10,574 nucleotides of DNA from JAJPJX01 sp964568355. GTDB taxonomy: Bacteria > Acidobacteriota > Terriglobia > Bryobacterales > Bryobacteraceae. The number at the start of each line of letters is the position of its first letter. Position 1 is the first letter of the stretch. Location: assembly GCA_964568355.1 (NCBI GenBank), contig CAZMRK010000624.1, positions 1 through 10,574 of the forward strand, in the 5' to 3' direction. This document shows, in pieces, positions 1 to 6,536 of this stretch. The notes under the pieces were generated by a model. It was not told where the DNA came from. It was given only the letters and a program-made list of their open reading frames with translations, and ran no database searches. A program made the position numbers and the translations under genes.

Positions 1-743
1 GAATAGACACGCGCCAGAAGCTTGTGCGTGGCCGCATCGCGCGGCGCCAGTTCGGCCGCCTTCCGCGCCAACGGCAGCGCTTCCGCCGGACGATCGGCGG
101 CCAGCCGGAGCCGGGCGAGCCCCTGCTCGGCGAGGCCGTCGCCTAGGGAGCGCGCCTGCTGATATTCCGCCTCGGCCTCCGCCCATTTCTGCTGCACTTC
201 GAGGCAATGTCCCAGGTAATAGTGCGAACGCCAGTGCGTGGGGTTGCGCTCGATCGCCTGGCGGAACAGCGCGGCGGCCTGCGCGAAATCGGTGAGGTCG
301 CTTTCATAGTAGCGGCCCAGATAGTAGTAAGGCGCAAAATCCTGCGGCCGTTCCGCCAGCACCTGCCGCATGACGCGCGCAAAGAGCCGCTGCTGGTGCG
401 CGCCGTAATACGCCACGGCCAGCACCTTACGCACTGCCGGAGTGGGGGTAAGTGCTTCCGCTCGCCGCAGGGCGCGGATCGCATCGTAGAACTCGCCGCT
501 GCGCAGGGCGAGATAGCCCTGCCAGAACGGGCCCTCGCAGTTGCGGGGTTCTTCCGCTTCCAGGCTGGCAGCTTGCGTCCGCGCTCGGACCAGATCGCCC
601 AGAAGCAGAGCCTGGCGGATCCCGGCGACGCGCGGACTCCGGTCCTGACCCGGCGGCGGCAGCAAACCGTCAGCAGCCTCCTGAGCACACGCCGCACCCC
701 ACAACAGTAGCATCGCGGCCAAAGTTTTCTTTACGCCAGACAC
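1..743 (-). CDS. Exported TPR-repeat protein (5' part, cut by left window edge)
   Basis: The minus strand is open from a GTG at 743-741 to the window edge (247 codons plus two bases, no stop). The first residues, MSGVKKTLAAMLLLWGAACA, form a signal peptide with a KK n-region, a hydrophobic core and an ACA cleavage site before QEAADG. The mature part reads as tetratricopeptide helices at roughly residues 71-100, 137-168, 170-201 and 206-235, with typical pairs such as YYYLGRYYE...FRQAIERNP and HYYLGHCLE...YQQARSLG. Another repeat begins near 237. TPR proteins are scaffolds for protein contacts; the partner is unknown and the protein is probably periplasmic. I prefer GTG 743 to the in-frame ATG at 713, because the latter would remove the basic n-region. 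There is no clear Shine-Dalgarno. The gene is divergent from the receptor gene, so shared control is possible. The C-terminal part is outside the window and could carry another domain. Confidence 0.85.
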   Translation of the reverse strand, partial: MSGVKKTLAAMLLLWGAACAQEAADGLLPPPGQDRSPRVAGIRQALLLGDLVRARTQAASLEAEEPRNCEGPFWQGYLALRSGEFYDAIRALRRAEALTPTPAVRKVLAVAYYGAHQQRLFARVMRQVLAERPQDFAPYYYLGRYYESDLTDFAQAAALFRQAIERNPTHWRSHYYLGHCLEVQQKWAEAEAEYQQARSLGDGLAEQGLARLRLAADRPAEALPLARKAAELAPRDAATHKLLARVY

Positions 744-791
744 GATTCGGATATATGATAGTCCGACCTGAACTCAGTAGGAGGCTCTGCC
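744..791. promoter_or_regulatory. Divergent promoter region between TPR gene and TonB-dependent receptor
   Basis: This 48-base gap is the only AT-rich patch nearby. On the plus strand TATGAT (754-759) is one base from the sigma70 -10 consensus; no good -35 is visible about 17 bases upstream. A strong Shine-Dalgarno, TAGGAGG (778-784), lies 7 bases before the receptor ATG at 792. On the minus strand the same patch reads TATCAT (760-755) and TATATC (755-750), which would start transcription only a few bases before the TPR GTG at 743. The Shine-Dalgarno is clear; the -10 calls are inference. Confidence 0.45.
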
Positions 792-3700
792 ATGATGCAG
801 AAGGGGATCGTACTGATCGCGCTGTGCCTGGGCCTGGCGCGTATTCCGCTACGGGCGCAAGGGAACCTGGGCGGGCTAACCGGCAACGTAACCGACGACA
901 GCGGCGCCGTAATCGCCGAAGCCGTGGTCAACCTGCGTAGTGCCGCAACCAACGCGGCTTACCGCACCGTTTCGACCTCGTCCGGCGTATACGCATTCCG
1001 CGGGCTGCCTCCGGGCCAATATCACCTGGAAGCCGAAAAGCCCGGCTTCAAGAAGTTCGTCAGCGAACAGGTCGTCATTCTGACCGCCACTACAGCCACG
1101 CTCGATATTACGTTGAGCGTGGGGGCGGTCAGTGAGTCGGTAACGGTCTCCGGAGCCGCCATGACTTTACAGACGACGTCGCCGGAGGTGAGCACCGTGC
1201 TCGAACGGCGAGCAATTCTGGATCTGCCGATCGAGGTGGGGGCGGGCGGCGCCACAACAGCGGCTTCGGGCAGGCGGCAGCCGGAGAACTTCATCTTCAT
1301 GACTCCGGGCGTGAGCGGGATTCCCTGGTCTAAGAACATCAACGGCAGTCCGGATTTCACCCAGGAAGTGCTCTACGACGGCATTTCCGCGCAACTGGCC
1401 GTAACGCCCGGCTTCCTTTCGCAGACCTCCCCTCCGTACGAAGCAGTACAGGAATTCAAAGTACAGAACAGCCTCTTTCCGGCGGAGTACGGGCGCGGCC
1501 TGGGCGTGATCAACTTCACGCTGCGCTCCGGCACCAACCAGTATCACGGCGGCCTGTTCGAATTCTTCCGCAACGATAAGCTGGACGCCCGGCCGTTCTT
1601 CGCGGCAGCCCGGCCGCGCGTGCGCTACAACGAATTCGGCGGCTCGTTCGGCGGCCCGCTCATCATCCCGAAGATTTATAACGGGAAAGACCGGACCTTC
1701 GTAAACTTTAACTACACCGGGCTGCGCAACCGGCCTCCGCTCAGCGGCAGCCTCATCAGCCTGCCGACCACCGCCTTCAAGCAGGGCGACTTTTCGGGAT
1801 ACCGCGACAGCGCCGGCGCGCTGATTCCCATCTTCGATCCTGCCACCACGGCCACGGACGGAACGCGTATGCCGTTTCCGGGCAATATTATCCCGGCGAA
1901 CCGCATCAGCAAAGTGGCATCCAATGTGCTCCCTCTGATTCCGTCCCCGGACCTGCCGGCCTACTTCAACAATTACCTGAACCGCACGGCCAATCCGACC
2001 AGCGATGTTTCCTGGTCCATCAAGGCCGACCAGATCCTGACCGCCAAGCAGCGCGTGAGCTTTTCCTACTGGCAGACCTCCACGACCACGCCGAGTTATT
2101 CGCCGCTTGGCCCCTCCACGCCGATCGGGCTCTGGGGGCAGAACCCGGTGAGCGGGCAGGCATACCGCATCAACTATGACTACACCGTGCGGCCCAACCT
2201 GCTGCAACACTTCGGGTACGGATACACTTACAGCAACCCCATCCGGCAGCTTGACCCGCGGAAGGGCAACCAGATCTACCAGGTGCCCGGAGTTCCGATG
2301 GACTCGCCCGGGTTTCCGCTGTTCACGGTGAATAATACCTACGGCGGGCTGGCGCTGGGCAACTCGGACCAGCAGCCCAACGATCCTTCCATCAACCGCA
2401 ACTACAGCTTCGTCGATAACGTGACCTGGATCCACGGCCGCCACCAGTTCAAGTTCGGCGTGGACGTGCGCCTTTTCCAGTACGACAATTTCAACGGTAC
2501 CGGGAGCGGCGGGTTGAGCGGCACATTCGTGTTCGATCCGCTCTCCACGGCTAATACCAGCTCACCCGATGCCACGCGCCAGGGCAACGGATGGGCCAGC
2601 CTGCTGCTGGGACAGGTCTACTCGGCGAACCGGCTGATTCCAGCCCCGCAACGGCGCATGCGCAACGAATACTATGCCTGGTATGCGGAAGATGTCTGGA
2701 AAGTGAGCCGCAAATTCACTCTGACCCTGGGCGTCCGCCATGAAATTCCGACCGTGGTACAGGAGGCCGGCAGCGCGCAATCCTATCTGGATCTGCACCT
2801 GGCGAATCCGGGCGCGGGCGGGCGGCTGGGAGCGCTGTCGTTTCTCAAACCCGGGCAACTGCTGACCCCGAACTACTATCGCGCGTTCTCGCCTCGCGTC
2901 GGTGTCGCCTACGCGTGGAACGAAAAGACCGTCATCCGCGCGGGCTTCGGCATGTTCTGGTCGCCGACCAACGCCACCAGCGTGGGACGCATGAACATTG
3001 CCTACATCGCCGGGTTCTCGTATCCGCAATCCTTCCCTCAGTTGACTTCCGGACGCGTCCCGGCGCTGCTGCTCGACGACGGCATTCCGGCCTACACAGG
3101 CACGCTGCCGAACACCGATCCCAGCCTGGTCAACGGCACCACCATCGACTACATGAACCCGGGCGCGGGCAAACCGGGCTATGTGAGCAGTTGGACGTTT
3201 AACATCCAGCGCGAATTGCCGGGGCAGTTCCTGCTGGACCTGGGGTACGTGGGCCAGAAGGGGTCGGCGTTGCCATCCGGGCTGGAGAACTTGAACCAGG
3301 TGGATTTCCGTTACCTGAGCCTGGGCAATACGCTCAACCAGGACATCAACTCGGCCGCCGCGCAGGCGGCGGGCATCTCAGCTCCATACCCGGGATTCCG
3401 CGGCTCGGTCACGCAGGCGCTGCGCCCCTACCCGCAATTCACCGATATCCAGAATCTGTATCAGCCGATCGGATGGAGCAAGTATCATTCTCTGCAAATG
3501 CGTTTGCAGAAGAGTTACTCTTCGGGGCTCAGTATGCTGGTGGCCTACACGCTTTCAAAGGATATCGTAAGCGGAGGCGGCTATACGGGCTTCGGCGACA
3601 CCGCGTCAGGCTCGCGTCCGCTCGATACCAACAACCGCGCGCTCGAACGGCGGCTGGCTAGCTTCGACATACCGCAGAATCTGATTGTTTCCTGGAGCTA

Positions 3701-4235
3701 CGAGCTGCCCTTCGGCCAGGGGAAGCGGATGCTGGGCAGCGCGCCGAAGGTGGCCAGCTTCCTGGTGAGCGGGTGGCAGGTGAACGCCATTCACCGCTAC
3801 GCTTCGGGGACTCCGATCTCGGTGGGCGGCGGCGGCGTGATTCCGCTTTCGAATGGCGGCAACCGGCCCAACCGCGTGACGGGGGTCGATCCTACTACCG
3901 GGGTGGGCCGCGGCGATTTCGATCCGGCCAAAGATCTCTACCTGAACATCAACGCGTTCTCGCAGCCGGCGCCCTTTACGGTTGGCAATGCCGCGCCGGT
4001 ATTGGGGAACGTGCGCACCTTCGGGATGATCAACGAAGATTTCAGCGTGCTGAAGGACTTCCGGATCCACGAGGCGCACCGCCTGCAATTTCGCGCCGAG
4101 TTTTTCAATGTGCTCAATCGCGTAGTCTTTGGATCGCCGTCCGCGAACCTGAACGCGCCCGCCAGCTTCGGCCGCATCGGAGGACAGGCGAACTCGCCGC
4201 GGCACATACAGTTCGGTCTGAAATATATTTTCTGA
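792..4235 (+). CDS. Oar-like TonB-dependent receptor with N-terminal carboxypeptidase-regulatory-like domain
   Basis: This 1147-residue outer-membrane protein starts at an ATG 7 bases after TAGGAGG; a second ATG follows directly. A signal peptide (about residues 1-22, ending LRA before QG) is followed by a carboxypeptidase-regulatory-like beta-sandwich (about 25-110; GxVTDxSGAVI, TSSGVYAFRGLPPGQY, KPGFKKF). A plug-like region follows (about 115-248; SVTVSG, VLYDGI, VQEFKVQNSLFPAEYGRG, INFTLRSGTNQYHG). The rest is a large beta-barrel rich in aromatic alternating strands, ending in RHIQFGLKYIF with the C-terminal Phe expected of BAM substrates. The length and order match the Oar-like receptors that are greatly expanded in Solibacter-type acidobacteria. 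These are presumed to import or bind large substrates using TonB energy, but most have no proven ligand. I see no obvious TonB box. No SusD-type partner is adjacent, which argues against a Bacteroidetes-style polysaccharide locus. The reading frame is intact. Confidence 0.93.
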   Translation: MMQKGIVLIALCLGLARIPLRAQGNLGGLTGNVTDDSGAVIAEAVVNLRSAATNAAYRTVSTSSGVYAFRGLPPGQYHLEAEKPGFKKFVSEQVVILTATTATLDITLSVGAVSESVTVSGAAMTLQTTSPEVSTVLERRAILDLPIEVGAGGATTAASGRRQPENFIFMTPGVSGIPWSKNINGSPDFTQEVLYDGISAQLAVTPGFLSQTSPPYEAVQEFKVQNSLFPAEYGRGLGVINFTLRSGTNQYHGGLFEFFRNDKLDARPFFAAARPRVRYNEFGGSFGGPLIIPKIYNGKDRTFVNFNYTGLRNRPPLSGSLISLPTTAFKQGDFSGYRDSAGALIPIFDPATTATDGTRMPFPGNIIPANRISKVASNVLPLIPSPDLPAYFNNYLNRTANPTSDVSWSIKADQILTAKQRVSFSYWQTSTTTPSYSPLGPSTPIGLWGQNPVSGQAYRINYDYTVRPNLLQHFGYGYTYSNPIRQLDPRKGNQIYQVPGVPMDSPGFPLFTVNNTYGGLALGNSDQQPNDPSINRNYSFVDNVTWIHGRHQFKFGVDVRLFQYDNFNGTGSGGLSGTFVFDPLSTANTSSPDATRQGNGWASLLLGQVYSANRLIPAPQRRMRNEYYAWYAEDVWKVSRKFTLTLGVRHEIPTVVQEAGSAQSYLDLHLANPGAGGRLGALSFLKPGQLLTPNYYRAFSPRVGVAYAWNEKTVIRAGFGMFWSPTNATSVGRMNIAYIAGFSYPQSFPQLTSGRVPALLLDDGIPAYTGTLPNTDPSLVNGTTIDYMNPGAGKPGYVSSWTFNIQRELPGQFLLDLGYVGQKGSALPSGLENLNQVDFRYLSLGNTLNQDINSAAAQAAGISAPYPGFRGSVTQALRPYPQFTDIQNLYQPIGWSKYHSLQMRLQKSYSSGLSMLVAYTLSKDIVSGGGYTGFGDTASGSRPLDTNNRALERRLASFDIPQNLIVSWSYELPFGQGKRMLGSAPKVASFLVSGWQVNAIHRYASGTPISVGGGGVIPLSNGGNRPNRVTGVDPTTGVGRGDFDPAKDLYLNINAFSQPAPFTVGNAAPVLGNVRTFGMINEDFSVLKDFRIHEAHRLQFRAEFFNVLNRVVFGSPSANLNAPASFGRIGGQANSPRHIQFGLKYIF

Positions 4236-4276
4236 CCCGCGGCGCGCGGTCACAAATGCCAGCAAAGCACCGTAGC

Positions 4277-4317
4277 GTGCGCTTCCGCGCGCAGCGTCGA
4301 CGCTCTCGTCGACGTTT
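4277..4317 (+). terminator. Tandem GC-rich hairpins, probable terminator of the receptor transcript
   Basis: Two hairpins lie in the gap between convergent genes. The first pairs 4277-4282 with 4287-4292 around a TTCC loop (6 bp including one G-T). The second pairs CGTCGACG (4295-4302) with CGTCGACG (4307-4314) around CTCT, and G-T and A-T pairs can extend it outward. It is followed by TTT at 4315-4317, which runs into the stop codon of the opposing cupin gene. A smaller potential hairpin, CCGCG-GCG-CGCGG, sits at 4237-4249 just after the receptor stop. The position and the short T run suggest a plus-strand terminator; the T tract is weak. The minus strand has no T run after the stem. The double-hairpin form also resembles a REP-type dispersed element. 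Confidence 0.5.
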
Positions 4318-5207
4318 CATCTTCCGGCGCGGCCGCTGCCACTTACAGGTTCGGTATCGATAACATCCTTCTTACTCGAAACGCCGATGATCATCAGCTC
4401 AAGACCGTTCGGCCCTCCGGAGAAGGAATGTGGCTCATTGAATAAAACCGGCACGGCGTCGCCTTTGTGGACCGCGGCGGACTCGCCCGCAACCTGCGCC
4501 TCGCCTTCACCATCGAGAACGTAGTAAACCTCCTCGACGAACTGATGCCGATGTAAACCTTCGGTGGCTTCCGCCGGGATCAACAGATGGTCTACATAAG
4601 ACCAGGTGGTGAGGAAAACGGCTGGATCCAGCGCACGCCTGTATTGCACCGCGCCCGATCCGCCGCGATAATTCGCGACGGGACGGAGCAGTTTCCGGTC
4701 CAGACTCATCGTCATAAATACAGGAATAGGATCTTTCTGCGCCACGTTGGTGCGGGCGTCATTGAGGTTGAAGGCGTCATAATGGCCTTTGATCGAGGTG
4801 ACATTGATGTTCATGAACTCGACCGGCTTGTCGGAAGGGTTATAAATGGCGTGGGAATGTCCCATGCGGGTCGGTGCTCCGACAGGTCCTTTGAGCAGCG
4901 AAGTACGGCCGTCAACGGTGAACTCCGCTTCGCCATTCAGGATCACAAACATCTCTTCGCACTGATTGTGGAAATGGTGGCCAACGCCGCCACCGGGCAT
5001 GACCTGGCACCGGTGTACAAAGTAGAGAGGTACGTCGAGGGCATTTGCCGGTATGAGTGTTTCGCACGCCATATCGCCCGCCGAGCCGTGCGAGCGGCTT
5101 CGCCTGTATTTCGACGGGTCGGTATGGCTGATGCGCTGGCTCAGGGGATCCCGCGCGCATAGGGGGAGCACAAGCAAAAAGAGGATCGAACCGATTGTAA
5201 GCTTCAT
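4317..5207 (-). CDS. Exported bicupin protein, second gene of monooxygenase operon
   Basis: This 296-residue protein has a hydrophobic export signal (MKLTIGSILFLLVLPLCA) and two cupin barrels. Cupin 1 (about 60-140) shows GHHFHNQCEEMFVILNG (His78, His80, Glu84/85) and GHSHAIYNPSD (His117 or His119 as fourth ligand). Cupin 2 (about 200-280) shows GLHRHQFVEEVYYVLDG (His219, His221, Glu225/226) and NEPHSFSG (His260). Both metal sites therefore look complete, unlike many bicupins in which one site has decayed. Cupins of this kind include metal-dependent dioxygenases, decarboxylases and isomerases, as well as non-enzymatic binding proteins; the reaction cannot be read from sequence. The gene starts 14 bases after the stop of the upstream monooxygenase gene on the same strand, so the two are very likely co-transcribed and may act on one pathway in the periplasm. 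The Shine-Dalgarno is weak (AAAGG about 11 bases before ATG). The C-terminal tail after about residue 284 is Ser/Gly/Arg-rich. Confidence 0.88.
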   Translation of the reverse strand: MKLTIGSILFLLVLPLCARDPLSQRISHTDPSKYRRSRSHGSAGDMACETLIPANALDVPLYFVHRCQVMPGGGVGHHFHNQCEEMFVILNGEAEFTVDGRTSLLKGPVGAPTRMGHSHAIYNPSDKPVEFMNINVTSIKGHYDAFNLNDARTNVAQKDPIPVFMTMSLDRKLLRPVANYRGGSGAVQYRRALDPAVFLTTWSYVDHLLIPAEATEGLHRHQFVEEVYYVLDGEGEAQVAGESAAVHKGDAVPVLFNEPHSFSGGPNGLELMIIGVSSKKDVIDTEPVSGSGRAGR

Positions 5208-5221
5208 CTGGATGCCGGCCT

Positions 5222-6493
5222 TTACCGCTTCTGTGCGATCAGAGTCTCCGCGTTGCGCTCGGCTTCAATGGCAATCTCCATGAAGCCGATGTGCATCTCA
5301 TCCCAGCTTTGATCGCCCCACAGAATCGTCTTCGAAGGATCGGGATTGTAGGGATTATTCGGCGAGTTATCGAAGACGGCCACCGATTCGATCGTAGTGC
5401 CCGCGGGAAGGCGTTTCGGCTTCTCCAGGAAATAGGTGGTTTGCCAGTTGAAGCTGTAGCGCGGCACATCCAGCAGCGTCTCCTGCCGGCCGTCGGGATA
5501 GCGCGCAGTCAGCCGCATGGATTTGCCGCGCAGGTGCATGTGCGGCTGGAGCGAGATCAGCGTGACCGGCGCGTCAAACTGGATGGTCGCCGTAGAGTGG
5601 AACGCCGGGTCGCCGGGTGGAATGGTAATGCCCATATCCTGCGTCTGAGTCGAGAGGACCCGCTCGCGAGGCGGCTGGCTGGCGAAATAGAGGCCGACCT
5701 CGGAGTAATCGGTCTGCTCCTTGCCGGTCGCCGTGAAGTGCATCTCCAGTACGATGTCCGAACCGGCTCGAATCAGCTTCGCCTGGTTCTCGGCCCAGGG
5801 GATGGGCCGATAGCCGGGCTCGTAGCCGATCAGCAGCTCGCGGCGCTCGAAAATCCCTTCCTTCGGCCGGCCAACCCGTCGCTGGGCCAGCGTGGGCAGC
5901 ACGAAAGTCCCGGCGGGCAATCCTTCCAGATAACTCGATCCCGGAGGACGCACAAATGCATTCATGTGATGAACGACGGAGCGCTTGTCGATGCGGAACT
6001 CGGCGGCGCGAATCCAATGGTCCGTCGTGAACTTCGTGGGAACGATCAAAAATTGATAGGGGACCTCGCCTTTGGCCGGGACGCGGAACCCGGGCACGCG
6101 CACCACCAGGTCCGGCTTGCCGAGTTTCCAGCCGCTGTCCGATGGAGCCGGTTCGGCATAAGCGATGGCAGGTCCTTCGGGTGCGCCCGCATCCACCCAG
6201 GCCGTAATGGTGCGCACCTCGGCCGCCGAAAGCGAACGGTCGTTCTGGAAGCGCAGGCTATGGTTCGGATCCGCCTGCCACGGGGGCATGGTGCGGCTCA
6301 GCACGGCCTCGCGGATCGCCTTGGCCCATGGACGCGTATCCTGGTAGCTGGTAAAGGCCATGGGACCGATCTCGCCCCGCTGATGGCATCCCTGGCATCT
6401 CGCCCGCAAAATCGGATACACATCCCGGGAAAACGTAGGTGACCCGGCCCAAGCCGCGTACGCGAATAGCAGACCGGCAAACAGCATCTTCAT
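5222..6493 (-). CDS. Cytochrome c - copper type II (PHM-like) ascorbate-dependent monooxygenase fusion
   Basis: This 423-residue exported protein has a signal peptide at about residues 1-16 (ending AAWA), then a short cytochrome c domain with the haem motif CQGCH (Cys33, Cys36, His37) and RTMPPW (Met70, likely distal haem ligand). Two PHM-like beta domains follow. Copper ligands of the peptidylglycine alpha-hydroxylating/dopamine beta-monooxygenase family can be matched: VVHHMN (His175, His176) and LEMHF (His252) for CuH, then PHMHLRG (His318, His320) and WDEMHIGFM (Met400) for CuM. The only cysteines are the two haem ones, so the disulfides of animal PHM are absent. Such enzymes hydroxylate a C-H bond using O2 and two electrons; here the attached haem domain could supply or relay electrons. 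The substrate is unknown. The gene is first in an operon with the bicupin. Its ATG (6493) lies 7 bases downstream of a perfect TATAAT, with no Shine-Dalgarno. The match rests on motif recognition, not an alignment search. Confidence 0.88.
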   Translation of the reverse strand: MKMLFAGLLFAYAAWAGSPTFSRDVYPILRARCQGCHQRGEIGPMAFTSYQDTRPWAKAIREAVLSRTMPPWQADPNHSLRFQNDRSLSAAEVRTITAWVDAGAPEGPAIAYAEPAPSDSGWKLGKPDLVVRVPGFRVPAKGEVPYQFLIVPTKFTTDHWIRAAEFRIDKRSVVHHMNAFVRPPGSSYLEGLPAGTFVLPTLAQRRVGRPKEGIFERRELLIGYEPGYRPIPWAENQAKLIRAGSDIVLEMHFTATGKEQTDYSEVGLYFASQPPRERVLSTQTQDMGITIPPGDPAFHSTATIQFDAPVTLISLQPHMHLRGKSMRLTARYPDGRQETLLDVPRYSFNWQTTYFLEKPKRLPAGTTIESVAVFDNSPNNPYNPDPSKTILWGDQSWDEMHIGFMEIAIEAERNAETLIAQKR

Positions 6494-6536
6494 TAGGGGT
6501 ATTATATGCGAGGGGGCGGGAAGAAGGGCTGCTTAC
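6494..6536. promoter_or_regulatory. Compact divergent promoter; leaderless-type start for the monooxygenase operon
   Basis: On the minus strand a perfect TATAAT (6506-6501) is followed by only 7 bases before the monooxygenase ATG at 6493, so the expected +1 falls at or next to the start codon. On the plus strand the overlapping TATTAT (6500-6505, one mismatch) could serve the AsmA-like gene, which has a Shine-Dalgarno AAGAAGGG (6521-6528) 8 bases before its GTG at 6537. No convincing -35 box is seen in either direction. The hexamers are seen directly; promoter activity is inference. Confidence 0.5.

Noticed and set aside
143..697. Alternative minus-strand frame (184 codons) in the TPR region
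   Set aside because: It is very Arg-rich and unstructured, while the neighbouring frame on the same strand gives a signal peptide followed by TPR helices.
1167..2444. Long minus-strand open frame (425 codons) inside the receptor gene
   Set aside because: It is antisense to a receptor with clear domains and signal peptide. Its translation is Arg/Val/Gly-rich without recognisable motifs, as expected of a mirror frame in GC-rich codons.
792..4235. Possible SusC/SusD-style polysaccharide utilisation locus around the receptor
   Set aside because: No SusD-like lipoprotein, glycoside hydrolase or regulator is adjacent. The receptor has the Oar-like layout seen in acidobacteria.
4237..4249. CCGCG-GCG-CGCGG hairpin directly after the receptor stop as a terminator in its own right
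   Set aside because: The stem is only 5 bp with a 3-base loop and no T run. Such short GC palindromes are common by chance here.
5291..6442. Plus-strand open frame (383 codons) opposite the copper monooxygenase
   Set aside because: The antisense strand encodes complete haem and copper motifs in order. The plus-strand translation is Arg/Gly/His-rich with no family features and no ribosome-binding site.
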